NCBI GenBank assembly: GCA_003963305.1
Contig: RXJR01000004.1
Location: 556,253 to 620,252, forward strand
DNA length: 64,000 bases
From: Candidatus Melainabacteria bacterium
GTDB lineage: Bacteria; Cyanobacteriota; Vampirovibrionia; Obscuribacterales; Obscuribacteraceae
Reading direction: 5' to 3'
Shown: piece by piece, positions 9,853 through 17,952 of the stretch
How positions within the stretch are numbered: position 1 is the stretch's first letter
Layout: each line of letters starts with the position of its first letter
Position numbers and translations under genes: made by a program
Notes under the pieces: model-generated
Seen by the model: the letters and a program-made list of their open reading frames with translations, nothing else
Databases searched by the model: none
What the model was told of the DNA's origin: nothing

Positions 9853-11121
9853 CTACTCACCTACTGGCTCTTCCTGCCCAGCTGGTTGATCTTCGGTGTC
9901 GGCGTCAGTGATATCGTATATGGTGCCACCTTCGGCAGCCTTTACGGGCACAGCCTCCACCATTTCCAACTCAGGTTCTGGAGCCAGACTCTCAGCATAG
10001 TCTTCTATCTTGAAGACAGGAAGATCTTGGGTTTCAGTATGCACGCGTGTCGGCTTCAGTTTGTCGATAGCCTTTTTCGGCGGCTCCGCTGGCGCTTCGG
10101 CGTGCGGCGCCGGGGCCACCGTTTCCTCCGCTGCGACAGGTGCCTCAGCCGCTGGAGCAGCTGGGATCTCGTCAACTACTGGAGCGACATCCGGTGTCGG
10201 TGCGGCGGCAGCTTCTTGAGATGGCGCAGGCGCTGGTGCCTCGGCTGCAGGTGCAGCAGGAGGAGCTTCAGGGGCAGGCGCAGCAGTCGCTTCGGGTGCA
10301 GGAGCGGCGGTTGCTGCCTCAGACGAGGCTGCAGGAGGCGCTTCCGGTGCAGGCGCTTGCGCCTGTGGTTCCGCCGCAGGGGCGGGTTCGGAAGCGGGAG
10401 CCGCGGCCGGGCTCTCCTTCTTGACCACGACGCCACTTGGATTGGAGGCGACATTAACAAGTGCCGGTCTCAAAATTTTGTCTTTGTAGAGATATCCACG
10501 TCGCAGTTCGTGCACAACCGCGCCATCAGCACATTCGTTAGTTTCAACTTCCTGAACTGGCTCATGCAGTCGGGGATCAAACGGTTCACCGATAACATCC
10601 ATCTGCTTGACGCCGGTATTTTCAAGACACTTGGCAAACCGCGCGAAAACAAGATTCATACTGTCCAGGATTGCCTTGGGGTCGGAGACGTTGGCCAGGC
10701 TGGTTCTCGCCCTGTCCATATCGTCGAGAGCCGGCAATATCTGCTCGATTGCTTTCTGTATCCCCAGCCCCTGCGCTTCCTCACGCTCGCGGTCGTTGCG
10801 ACGGCGGTAGTTCTCGAAGTCAGCTGCTATTCGTTTATAAAAGTTCTCCGCCTCGTTCTTCTGCTTCTCAAACTCGGCAGCTTGCGCCTCCAACCTGGCG
10901 CAGCTCGGACAGGGTCCCGAATGTGCAGGTGCAGGAGCGGACGCCGCTACGCCGTTGATGCCGAAATCATCCGGCGCTACTTCCTCACCGGCATACATCG
11001 CTCGATAAAACGCCTTGGCGGCGTTCATGCGGTTTGCACGATCTTCCGGTTTTTCAGGTTCAGGTTCAGGCGCCCCAGCGCCAGTGCCACCGTTCAGATT
11101 GCCGCTATCATCCGTTGCCAT
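9853..11121 (-). CDS. grpE: GrpE nucleotide exchange factor with long Ala/Pro tail
   Basis: Exchange factor that releases ADP from DnaK. The ATG at 11121 is chosen because GGAG lies eight bases upstream; the frame is open to 11226 but the extra residues look non-coding. In the resulting 422-residue protein the GrpE coiled coil and beta domain span about residues 74-227 (FYKRIAADFENYRRRNDRE, GEPFDPRLHEPVQEVE, RRGYLYKDKILRPALV). About 195 residues follow that the family normally lacks: an Ala/Pro/Glu-rich tail and a more mixed end (KAIDKLKPTRVH onward). A CPSC motif precedes the coiled coil. It is the first gene of grpE-dnaK-dnaJ. No CIRCE element (TTAGCACTC inverted repeat) was found upstream. 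Confidence 0.93.
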   Translation of the reverse strand: MATDDSGNLNGGTGAGAPEPEPEKPEDRANRMNAAKAFYRAMYAGEEVAPDDFGINGVAASAPAPAHSGPCPSCARLEAQAAEFEKQKNEAENFYKRIAADFENYRRRNDREREEAQGLGIQKAIEQILPALDDMDRARTSLANVSDPKAILDSMNLVFARFAKCLENTGVKQMDVIGEPFDPRLHEPVQEVETNECADGAVVHELRRGYLYKDKILRPALVNVASNPSGVVVKKESPAAAPASEPAPAAEPQAQAPAPEAPPAASSEAATAAPAPEATAAPAPEAPPAAPAAEAPAPAPSQEAAAAPTPDVAPVVDEIPAAPAAEAPVAAEETVAPAPHAEAPAEPPKKAIDKLKPTRVHTETQDLPVFKIEDYAESLAPEPELEMVEAVPVKAAEGGTIYDITDADTEDQPAGQEEPVGE

Positions 11122-11472
11122 CAAATGGTCTCCCGCAGATAATCCCCCATATAATTCTATGGCACTCACGCCCAAACTCGTTGATTTTGTCGGTAAACAA
11201 TCTTGATCAAACGCGGGCAAAGCCAATGAGGCTGTTACAAAGGATAGCAGGGCGGCTCATTCCCTGCAGCCAACATCCTGAAACAAAGCCGGAATTCAAA
11301 AAATAAGAAATTACTTTGATGCGACCATCCTCCCGACAACATCCGTCTTCCCTTGAAGTTGGCAAGACACCTTGCCCTCACATCTATTGACAGTAAGTAC
11401 TCGAACTGCGAGATGATCAAGCGCGCAGCCGCAACGAAAAGTCCAAAGAAACCAGCCTCAAGGAGAATCGAC

Positions 11473-12528
11473 GTGACAACCACAAGCCTCGACAAGAAAA
11501 TTGCGATCAGCTTTGAACCTCTGGACCTTCTGACCATCCATCCGTTCGGGATTGCCTCCGGCACAGCGGCTGATTCGCATAATTTTCTGGTCAAATTGAG
11601 TTACAAAGATATCGTCGGTTATGGCGAAGCCTCCCCCGTTGAATACCACGGCGAAAGCCCTGAGACGGCTGCAGCGCTCTTGAAGGCGTGGTCTGAGACC
11701 GACATTTTCGGCGACGACCCATTCGCCATCGCAGAGATCTGCCGCAAAATGGACAAATCAATAGCCGGACACAACTCGGTCAAAGCCGGCATTGAGATGG
11801 CTTTGCATGACATTTGCGGCAAGATCGCCAACCAGCCCACCTACAAAATGTTAGGACTGTCTGGTCTGAAACAACCCGTAACTGACTTCACGATAGGCAT
11901 CGCCAGCCTCGAGATGATTGAGAAGAAGACGAAGGAAGCCCTCGATGCCGGGTACAAAGTTCTAAAAGTGAAACAGGGCACGCCGTACGATAAAGACATC
12001 ATCAAAGCTGTTCGCAAAGTAGCAGGCGACCTGCCCATCAGGGTAGATGCAAATGGTGCATGGACACCCAAGCAAGCGATTGCCATGGCAGAATTTCTGG
12101 CAGAACATAATGTTCAATTCATCGAGCAACCAGTCGCCCGAACAGCCAGCGTCGATGATTTCAGATTTGTTCGAGAGCGCTCGCCTTTGCCTATTTACGC
12201 AGACGAAAGCGTCTCACGAGCACACGACGTGGCAAAATTCGTCGGCGCCGTTGACGGGGTCGTAGTCAAATTGGCCAAGACCGGCGGACTGTTAGAAGCC
12301 ATAAAAGTGATTCAAACCGCTCGAGCACACGGAATGCAGGTTATGTTCGGTTGCATGCTCGAAACCTCGTTAGGTATAACGGCCGCTGCCCATCTTTCCA
12401 GTCTCGTCGATCATCTCGATCTAGACGGCGCCCTGCTGCTCTCCAACGATCCATTCAACGGCGCCACCTATCAAGATGGCATTCTCAAACTGACAGAGCT
12501 GCCAGGACTCGGGGTCACGTACAAGTAG
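11473..12528 (+). CDS. Dipeptide epimerase, enolase superfamily (L-Ala-D/L-Glu epimerase-like)
   Basis: Racemises the second residue of a dipeptide, in the best-known case L-Ala-D-Glu from recycled cell wall. The frame is open from TTG 11353, but GTG 11473 is preferred: AAGGAG sits seven bases upstream, and the resulting 351 residues match the family length. The muconate-lactonizing-type barrel shows the KxK general base (K165, K167 in LKVKQG), metal ligands D182 (VDANGAW), E208 (FIEQP) and D234 (YADES), and the opposite-face lysine in VVVKLAKTGG (K256). The KLAKTGG form favours the dipeptide epimerase group over o-succinylbenzoate synthase. The substrate is inferred. It converges on the EamA gene. 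Confidence 0.88.
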   Translation: MTTTSLDKKIAISFEPLDLLTIHPFGIASGTAADSHNFLVKLSYKDIVGYGEASPVEYHGESPETAAALLKAWSETDIFGDDPFAIAEICRKMDKSIAGHNSVKAGIEMALHDICGKIANQPTYKMLGLSGLKQPVTDFTIGIASLEMIEKKTKEALDAGYKVLKVKQGTPYDKDIIKAVRKVAGDLPIRVDANGAWTPKQAIAMAEFLAEHNVQFIEQPVARTASVDDFRFVRERSPLPIYADESVSRAHDVAKFVGAVDGVVVKLAKTGGLLEAIKVIQTARAHGMQVMFGCMLETSLGITAAAHLSSLVDHLDLDGALLLSNDPFNGATYQDGILKLTELPGLGVTYK

Positions 12529-12557
12529 AAACCATCCGCGCCCAGCATGGAACGTAT

Positions 12558-12622
12558 GCATCTTGCGTGCAGCCAAACACATTTCCATCCGACCACATGG
12601 CACGCCGCATCTTGCGTGCAGC
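12558..12622. repeat. Direct repeat pair, 16 bp
   Basis: GCATCTTGCGTGCAGC occurs at 12558-12573 and again at 12607-12622, 49 bases apart, in the gap between the convergent epimerase and EamA genes. The similarity extends upstream (CATGG, one base, ACG), so about 27 bases are duplicated with few changes. No U-run follows, so it is not a classical terminator. Its function is unknown. Confidence 0.6.
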
Positions 12623-12677
12623 TCAAAAGTGACGGCTGCATTACCATCGCCTGAGCATTCCCAACCGCCCAGAACCA

Positions 12678-13667
12678 TTAGCGCCGGAGTATGCTGTAAA
12701 CCACGCCTGCGAGCACAACGAAGCAGCCAATCCAACTTTCCGTCGTCATGACGAACTGCTTTTCCAGAAACAAGTCCACAACCAGCGCCAGAACCGGTAT
12801 GACAAAAGGAAGCGTGGCAATGGTCATCAGCTTGAGATGCTTGAGCATGTACAAGTACAACCCGAAAGCAACAAACGAGCTCATCACAGCCAGATAGATG
12901 ATGCCCATGAACGGCTGAGTTGGAATCGGCTCAAACTGAGGCTCGCCACGAATCAAGCTGGCAACCCAGATTGGAATGGCAGTAACGGCGAGAAATATCG
13001 TCGCCGATATAATCGGGTTCAACCCTGTACTCGCTCGCTTCAATGTCACATTGGCGCAGGCATTGAAGAACGACGAGGCAAGCATGAGTGCAGCCGCAAA
13101 TGCCTGGGCCATGGAAACTTGCAACCTGTCGTGACAGACAAGTGCCACACCGATGAAGCAGGCGACAAAACCAATTATCGTGCGACCAGAAACTTTCTCG
13201 GTCTTCGTCGCCATGGCAATCAATGCCACCATAAGCGGTGTCGTTGCAGCCAGCACTGCGGCCAGACCACCACAAATTTCTTGCTCCGAACTGTAGACAC
13301 AAACCTGATTGAAAGCGTTCAATACACCGGCTGTAGCGATGTAAAAGAACTCACGTTTAGTCGGAAGCCTATCTTTTCGCGCGAAGATGAGCCAGACGGG
13401 GACAAAAATTGCAACAGCGATGAGAAAGCGCATCGTCGCCGTGTAATAGGGCGCCAGACCAGCGGTAGGCAAAACAGTTTGCCGCACGACCCAGTAAGTC
13501 GTGCTCCATACCAGGCAACAAAAAACATATGAACAGGCGAGAAAAATGCGTGTTCGTGCAGCCTGAGCCGACGCAGAGGCGTCGTCCCCGGCAACATTCA
13601 CATCGATGATATCTGGTGCGCTCTCGCTCAGCATAGCTTCGCGGTCGCTCTTGATCTCAATGACCAT
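12678..13667 (-). CDS. EamA/DMT-family transporter
   Basis: Inner-membrane transporter of the drug/metabolite superfamily, 329 residues. After a polar N-terminus of about 40 residues come ten predicted membrane segments arranged as two EamA repeats. The first repeat carries YWVVRQTVLPTAGLAPYYTATMRFLIA and the second begins about residue 190. Substrates in this family range from amino acids to metabolites and cannot be read from sequence. The ATG start has only a weak Shine-Dalgarno (GAAG). A plausible promoter TTGCAA-16-TATCCT lies within 50 bases upstream on the minus strand. Confidence 0.9.
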   Translation of the reverse strand: MVIEIKSDREAMLSESAPDIIDVNVAGDDASASAQAARTRIFLACSYVFCCLVWSTTYWVVRQTVLPTAGLAPYYTATMRFLIAVAIFVPVWLIFARKDRLPTKREFFYIATAGVLNAFNQVCVYSSEQEICGGLAAVLAATTPLMVALIAMATKTEKVSGRTIIGFVACFIGVALVCHDRLQVSMAQAFAAALMLASSFFNACANVTLKRASTGLNPIISATIFLAVTAIPIWVASLIRGEPQFEPIPTQPFMGIIYLAVMSSFVAFGLYLYMLKHLKLMTIATLPFVIPVLALVVDLFLEKQFVMTTESWIGCFVVLAGVVYSILRR

Positions 13668-13989
13668 TTCGCTTCTTCAAAAATTCGGGATTCCCTTAGG
13701 ATAAAGACTTCTCATAAGGTTGCAAATAGATCCTACAGATTGCGTTACCATTTTTGAGATTAATTGAACGGACTAAAGTAATTTTTCTCTTTCGTCTACG
13801 CTCTTGCAAAATTTGCAGTACAGTCCCATACCAATTTACCGGCAATATTGATAGAAGCACCGCTCCAATCAACACCTACAGCAGGGAGACTTTTTAAGAG
13901 CGTCTCTGGTGGTCCTTTAAGAGAATCTCAAATAATCTCTTTATAGGCGTCCAACATAATCATGTTAGAGCGGCTTTGATAGACCTTGC
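13668..13989. other. Intergenic region upstream of EamA gene
   Basis: 322 bases with no convincing gene. It is AT-rich and holds short GAGA/TCTC inverted repeats near 13885-13945 that could form weak stem-loops after the regulator gene, and a candidate minus-strand promoter for the transporter just upstream of 13667. Confidence 0.5.
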
Positions 13990-14907
13990 CTAACCCCATT
14001 TTGTCAGGCGTTCCTTGATCAAATCAATGGTGCTGTTTGCATACAACCTGAAGACAATGACCTTGGTTTTACCCGCATTAGGAATCACCTCGGCTTCAGC
14101 AGTGGTATCACAAATAATCAAATCAGAGTGCTTGAGCATGTACGCAAGCTCCTTTTGATCGGAAGTTAGAACGGCACGCACTGCTACTTCCTCACCACGG
14201 GTAGCGGCAAGCAATTTGGTGGCCATATTCAACATCGTTTGCGATCCGGAGACAAGTAGAACAAGACTGCCGCTCTTCAAATCCTTAATCGAATCGAGCT
14301 CAGCCCGACCAGGTTCAATGTTGCATGCCACCAACCTGGTCGGATCGGGCACGGTATGCTGAAAAGAGAACAGATGATAAAGGCTTGTCACAACCAGCGA
14401 ATCATCCATCATTCCCGGCTTGGAAAGCACTTCTTCCACCGTACATGTTTCAACCGGTATGGAAAAGTGCGGTCTCAGTTCCTTCAAAAGCAGTTCGTGA
14501 AAGTCCCTGTTTCGATCAACGGCGAGAATACGACGAACTTTCCCTTTGCCGGAGACATCTTCGATGCAACGACGCAAGTCATCACGCGAATATCCGGATT
14601 CTGAAATTCGAGCCAGAAACTCACGAAACAGTTGGCTGAGATCAACCTTCTCATCGCTCTTTTCAGGCGCTTTACCGGCTACGCGAACACCACTGCCTTG
14701 CCTGACATCAAGGAGTCCGACATCAGCAAGATGATTATATGCGGCAGTGACAGTGCTGTAATGAATTCCCAGACGTTGTGCAAGAGCTCGAATACTGGGA
14801 AGTTTCTCCTTGCCTTTGAGTGTGCCCGAGGCAATTTGCAACGCAATTTGCTCAATCAGCTGGTCGCGAATCGGAACAGGACTCTCTTTTACAATCGAAA
14901 TTTTCAT
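13990..14907 (-). CDS. GntR-family transcriptional regulator with unassigned C-terminal domain
   Basis: Likely DNA-binding regulator, 305 residues. Residues 1-75 are a GntR winged helix: PIRDQLIEQIALQIASG, LPSIRALAQRLGIHYSTV as the recognition region, and GLLDVRQGSGVRV as the wing. The remaining 230 residues are not the aminotransferase domain of MocR-type regulators and not a typical short YtrA tail. Segments such as LVLLVSGSQTMLNMATKLL and DLIICDTTAEAEVIP suggest an alpha/beta fold that might bind a small ligand. A perfect minus-strand TATAAT lies at 14943-14948, upstream of the ATG. The gene is divergent from the guanidinium exporter, but no evidence shows that it controls that gene. Confidence 0.88.
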   Translation of the reverse strand: MKISIVKESPVPIRDQLIEQIALQIASGTLKGKEKLPSIRALAQRLGIHYSTVTAAYNHLADVGLLDVRQGSGVRVAGKAPEKSDEKVDLSQLFREFLARISESGYSRDDLRRCIEDVSGKGKVRRILAVDRNRDFHELLLKELRPHFSIPVETCTVEEVLSKPGMMDDSLVVTSLYHLFSFQHTVPDPTRLVACNIEPGRAELDSIKDLKSGSLVLLVSGSQTMLNMATKLLAATRGEEVAVRAVLTSDQKELAYMLKHSDLIICDTTAEAEVIPNAGKTKVIVFRLYANSTIDLIKERLTKWG

Positions 14908-14990
14908 TTCAGAATTTCACACACCATCGCGATTTCGGCACCATTATAGGGCAATTCAGTTCAGCAATTCTTGCAAAGAGTGAAAGTTGC

Positions 14991-15018
14991 TTGACCTGCT
15001 GCTGCGTCGTGCTAGCAT
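14991..15018 (+). promoter_or_regulatory. Promoter of the riboswitch-exporter transcript
   Basis: TTGACC (14991-14996) and TAGCAT (15013-15018) are separated by 16 bases. Transcription would begin about six bases further on, right at the first riboswitch hairpin, which is the spacing expected for a short riboswitch leader. Confidence 0.6.
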
Positions 15019-15024
15019 AAGATT

Positions 15025-15071
15025 GTCAGGACGACCTGACCAGTGGAATCAATCGGGACGGCCCGCGAGGG
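15025..15071 (+). promoter_or_regulatory. Guanidine-II (mini-ykkC) riboswitch
   Basis: Two hairpins with ACGR tetraloops stand in tandem. The first pairs GTCAGG (15025-15030) with CCTGAC (15035-15040) around the loop ACGA. The second pairs CGGG (15054-15057) with CCCG (15062-15065) around the loop ACGG. They are separated by 13 bases. This is the defining architecture of the mini-ykkC/guanidine-II class, in which each loop takes part in guanidinium binding. The Shine-Dalgarno GAGGG (15067-15071) abuts the second hairpin, so ligand binding probably frees it for translation. The gene downstream is a guanidinium exporter of the SMR family, the most common associate of this riboswitch. Confidence 0.9.
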
Positions 15072-15081
15072 TGTGTATGCT

Positions 15082-15387
15082 ATGTCCTGGTTGGTTTTAT
15101 TTTTCGCTGGTGCGTTAGAAATATCTTGGGCTGTAGGTCTTCGCGTACACAACGGGCGACCACTCTTAATCGGATTGACTGTCATTACAGCGATTAGCAG
15201 TGTTGTTCTGCTCGGAGTGGCCATGAAGCAGATTCCAATTGGAACAGCTTATGCAGTCTGGACTGGAATAGGCATCACCGGCACATTTATCGCGGGAGCC
15301 TTACTTGGAGATCCGGTGACGGCATCGAAATGCCTCTACACAGCATTGATACTGGCGGGTATTGTCGGACTGAAGCTTTCAAGCTAA
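15082..15387 (+). CDS. sugE: SMR-family guanidinium exporter (Gdx/SugE)
   Basis: Small four-span inner-membrane antiporter, 101 residues, exchanging guanidinium for protons as a dual-topology dimer. The frame is open from GTG 15043, but that codon lies between the riboswitch hairpins. ATG 15082 follows GAGGG at ten bases and gives the usual family N-terminus. The essential membrane glutamate is E13 in GALEISWAVGL, and the Gdx/SugE subtype signature is IPIGTAYAVWTGIG. This subtype, unlike EmrE, exports guanidinium, and the guanidine-II riboswitch directly upstream supports the assignment. The stop codon is five bases from the converging coiled-coil gene. Confidence 0.95.
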   Translation: MSWLVLFFAGALEISWAVGLRVHNGRPLLIGLTVITAISSVVLLGVAMKQIPIGTAYAVWTGIGITGTFIAGALLGDPVTASKCLYTALILAGIVGLKLSS

Positions 15388-15392
15388 AACCA

Positions 15393-16367
15393 CTAACCAC
15401 CGAAGGAGTTGCGGGCGACCAGCTTTACCAGTCGCTCTCGGTACTTGAGAGCCAGAGCCACCATTCCCGTAAGCAGAGCCAGTGCGCCGAATAAAACGGT
15501 GCGAACAGCCATTAAGAGCACATCGTTCAACTCTTTCAAATCGTTGTGCACGGCAAGCACAGGCGATGAAATCGAATTGACCGGCTGCTTCAATTGCTGC
15601 ATTGCCAGCTTCATCTCCTTCATCTCGGCACGCATCGCCGTGACTTCAGAGACGACTTGATTGAGTTGTCCACTTGTTACAGCGACATTATCGTTGAGAT
15701 TAACCAGCTCACTGTTCATACTCTTGATCGGTGTCGAGATGCTGGCAACCGGCGATTGTATCTCTTGCAAGGGTTCCTTCAATTGAGCAATCTGCTTATC
15801 GAGCTGACGTATCTCCTGACGCATCTGTATAACATCGCGCAGCTCTTTTCTCACCATGCCAACATCTTTGACGCCCTGTCCTAGCTGATCCATATGCGAT
15901 TGAATTTCGCTGATGTGGCTGGTTAGTGATGGTATGTTGCCGCTCAAACCAGCCAACTTATCTTCCATTTGATTCATGTTCTCGTTTACGCCAGAGATCT
16001 TGTCATCAAGGCTAACGAGCGCAGGCTGTATCTGATTAACCGGGTTCTGGATCTCTTCCAATTTCTTCTCGATTTGGAGGGCATTCCTTCTCAGCTTCCA
16101 GACCGGACGCATCAGACGCCTGATTGGATGCCAGCCCTTAATAGGTTTATTCCATTCTCTTATCTGCTCTGCAGTTGGTACCGGTTCAGCATCGGCATCG
16201 ACGGCAATGGAAACGCTTGCCGAATGACCCGGCATAGACGACTGTGCCGAAGTAGGTGTTCCAGAAACGCTGGATGAGTGGGCTACTGCCACGCCATGCA
16301 AGCTCATAACGGCAATCAAGGCGCTCAACATTCCGTGGTTCAAGTGTCGCTTGGCACATCTCTTCAT
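15393..16367 (-). CDS. Exported coiled-coil protein with C-terminal membrane anchor
   Basis: Unrecognised 324-residue protein. It has an N-terminal signal-like segment (SALIAVMSLHGVAVAHS), a basic patch (RRLMRPVWKLRRN, about residues 103-115), then about 170 residues of heptad-like sequence with a recurring 'PVxxIxxP' element (NPVNQIQPALVSLD, SPVASISTPIKSMN, QPVNSISSPVLAVH). One hydrophobic segment (VRTVLFGALALLTGMVALAL) lies near the C-terminus. The three recurrences suggest an internal repeat of a long helical rod fixed in the membrane. The ATG at 16367 has GAAGGTG upstream as a possible Shine-Dalgarno. Confidence 0.75.
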   Translation of the reverse strand: MKRCAKRHLNHGMLSALIAVMSLHGVAVAHSSSVSGTPTSAQSSMPGHSASVSIAVDADAEPVPTAEQIREWNKPIKGWHPIRRLMRPVWKLRRNALQIEKKLEEIQNPVNQIQPALVSLDDKISGVNENMNQMEDKLAGLSGNIPSLTSHISEIQSHMDQLGQGVKDVGMVRKELRDVIQMRQEIRQLDKQIAQLKEPLQEIQSPVASISTPIKSMNSELVNLNDNVAVTSGQLNQVVSEVTAMRAEMKEMKLAMQQLKQPVNSISSPVLAVHNDLKELNDVLLMAVRTVLFGALALLTGMVALALKYRERLVKLVARNSFGG

Positions 16368-16841
16368 GGTTTCACCTTCATCGCGTATGTTCTGATAACC
16401 CGGAACTCGGCAAAATTAGCAGGAAGCCAGAAAAATTCCCAAAACGCCAAGCTCCCGGCGGATGGCGCCCCCCTGGAGAACGCTCCGGACATATGCTTAA
16501 AGCAGGTACAGGAGACATAGAATATTCTTCCATGCGCTAACATCATTCACTAACAAGTCGAATCTACCCATAATGATATAGGCGCTCAGTCGAGTATGAC
16601 ACCACATACAGTGCCCAGCTGTCAGTTCGTATTCACTTTCAGGTGCTGTAGATCTCTGGGCAATCAATAACGGCAGAGAAGCTTAAATAAAGAGGATTCG
16701 CAGTTGCCAAGCATTACTTTTTTAAAGCCGTTATAATAAACTATCGATAGAAGAGCTCCACTCAAGCAACGCAACTATTTCAGCGTTGAGCCCCATAATG
16801 ACTGGGTTTTGCAGCTCTACTCAAAGTCTAACGGTGTTCAA
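16368..16841. other. Divergent intergenic region
   Basis: About 470 bases between the coiled-coil gene (-) and the ligase gene (+). On the plus strand a perfect TATAAT lies at 16732-16737 without a clear -35 box. The minus-strand leader holds GC-rich inverted segments around 16445-16490. No protein gene and no RNA class I recognise is visible. Confidence 0.5.
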
Positions 16842-17951
16842 ATGCAAGCAAACGATTTTGGATTCGGTATCGAAGCTGAGTTCCTGATTGTCGATAATCA
16901 GTCCTATACACCGCTGAGCTATCGCAGCTTAAATTTCCAGACCCTGCTTGCACTCGTAGACAGTATCCCAACAGCTGACTGTTCTCGCGAAGGTTTTAAC
17001 AAAAAACCGCTGCATAACTTGATCTCGCCATATCTGATTGAAGGGTACACACTCACTGATGCACAGATGAAACCGCTGAGTCTTCTGCCAAAAGGTGTAG
17101 AAATTCGCACGCCTCTGGCAGATTCTTTTGAGCAAAGCACAGAGACGCTCAATAATTTGTACAGACGATTGAAGACCAGATTGATTGAATCAAAACTCAA
17201 TGCGGCGATGATTTCATACCATCCAACTGAGCAACGAATAGATGCTCCAGCCAATTACAAACGCCACGACTACTGGCAGTGGGCTCTCACCGCAACGACC
17301 ACCTATGGTCCAGACATAAACATAAGCCTGCCCAACCAGCTGGAAGAAGAAGTAAATATCGAACGCATCAATGCGCGCGTCAACTATTATGCACCAGCGG
17401 CGATAGCACTGACACTTGCCTCTCCGATTCGCGACGGCGCACTATGGAGCGTAGATGGGCGAATCGGCAAGTCTGTGCGCACCTTTGAAAGAAGCAAATG
17501 GGCGCCAATCTTCTATGTGCATGAAAAGCCAAGCCTGCGATTTGAATTCAAAGGCTTCGAAATGAGCAACAATCTGAACGATTACCATGCCATGTTTCTA
17601 ATTGGATTAGCGCTCCTCCTCGATGACGGACTGACCGGAGAGGAATCAGATTCAAACCGCATATCGGAACTGGAAGCAATTGCTTTCGACGGACTGGCAA
17701 CTGAAAGCGTTCGGGAAAAGGCAGCTCAGATTCTCGAAAGTGCCGAGACGATAGCCCGTCGATTTTCCTTGAACAGCAGCAGTCTAAAAACCTTCTGGAA
17801 TCGGCTAAAGAAGCAACATCTTCCAGCCGACGACATTGCCGATACATTTAGAAAGACTGGTTCTATCGAGCAGACCTTACGAACACTAACTGACTTCGAC
17901 AGCCGCTGCCAATCTGGTAACAACAGCAATAAAACGGTCTGCCTGGCATAG
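16842..17951 (+). CDS. GCS2-type carboxylate-amine ligase (glutamate-cysteine ligase-like)
   Basis: ATP-grasp-like ligase of the GCS2 family, about 369 residues, which joins an amino acid to a carboxylate such as glutamate. The start FGFGIEAEFLIVD carries the metal-binding Glu pair of the family. GVEIRTP, YHPTEQRIDAPANYKRHDY and LASPIRDGALW are further family blocks, and PSLRFEFKGFEM is a basic/acidic active-site strand. The ATG at 16842 fits the fold's first strand; an in-frame TTG at 16809 would add 11 residues. True glutathione or ergothioneine synthesis is not provable here. Two bases after its stop starts an MFS transporter, suggesting that its product or substrate is moved across the membrane. 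Confidence 0.8.
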   Translation: MQANDFGFGIEAEFLIVDNQSYTPLSYRSLNFQTLLALVDSIPTADCSREGFNKKPLHNLISPYLIEGYTLTDAQMKPLSLLPKGVEIRTPLADSFEQSTETLNNLYRRLKTRLIESKLNAAMISYHPTEQRIDAPANYKRHDYWQWALTATTTYGPDINISLPNQLEEEVNIERINARVNYYAPAAIALTLASPIRDGALWSVDGRIGKSVRTFERSKWAPIFYVHEKPSLRFEFKGFEMSNNLNDYHAMFLIGLALLLDDGLTGEESDSNRISELEAIAFDGLATESVREKAAQILESAETIARRFSLNSSSLKTFWNRLKKQHLPADDIADTFRKTGSIEQTLRTLTDFDSRCQSGNNSNKTVCLA

Positions 17952-17952
17952 A

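Noticed and set aside
9886..11142. 418-residue plus-strand open frame opposite grpE
   Set aside because: Arg/Cys/Gly-rich low-complexity translation opposite the Ala/Pro-rich grpE tail; the grpE frame carries clear homology.
11140..11160. Plus-strand TATAAT with CCCCCAT resembling a sigma-32 -10 box
   Set aside because: No matching -35 at proper spacing, and it points away from the chaperone genes.
11122..11352. Possible CIRCE heat-shock operator upstream of grpE
   Set aside because: No TTAGCACTC-N9-GAGTGCTAA pattern; only GAGTGCC is present once.
12837..13532. 231-residue plus-strand frame opposite the EamA gene
   Set aside because: No recognisable features; the opposite frame is a membrane transporter with proper hydrophobic pattern.
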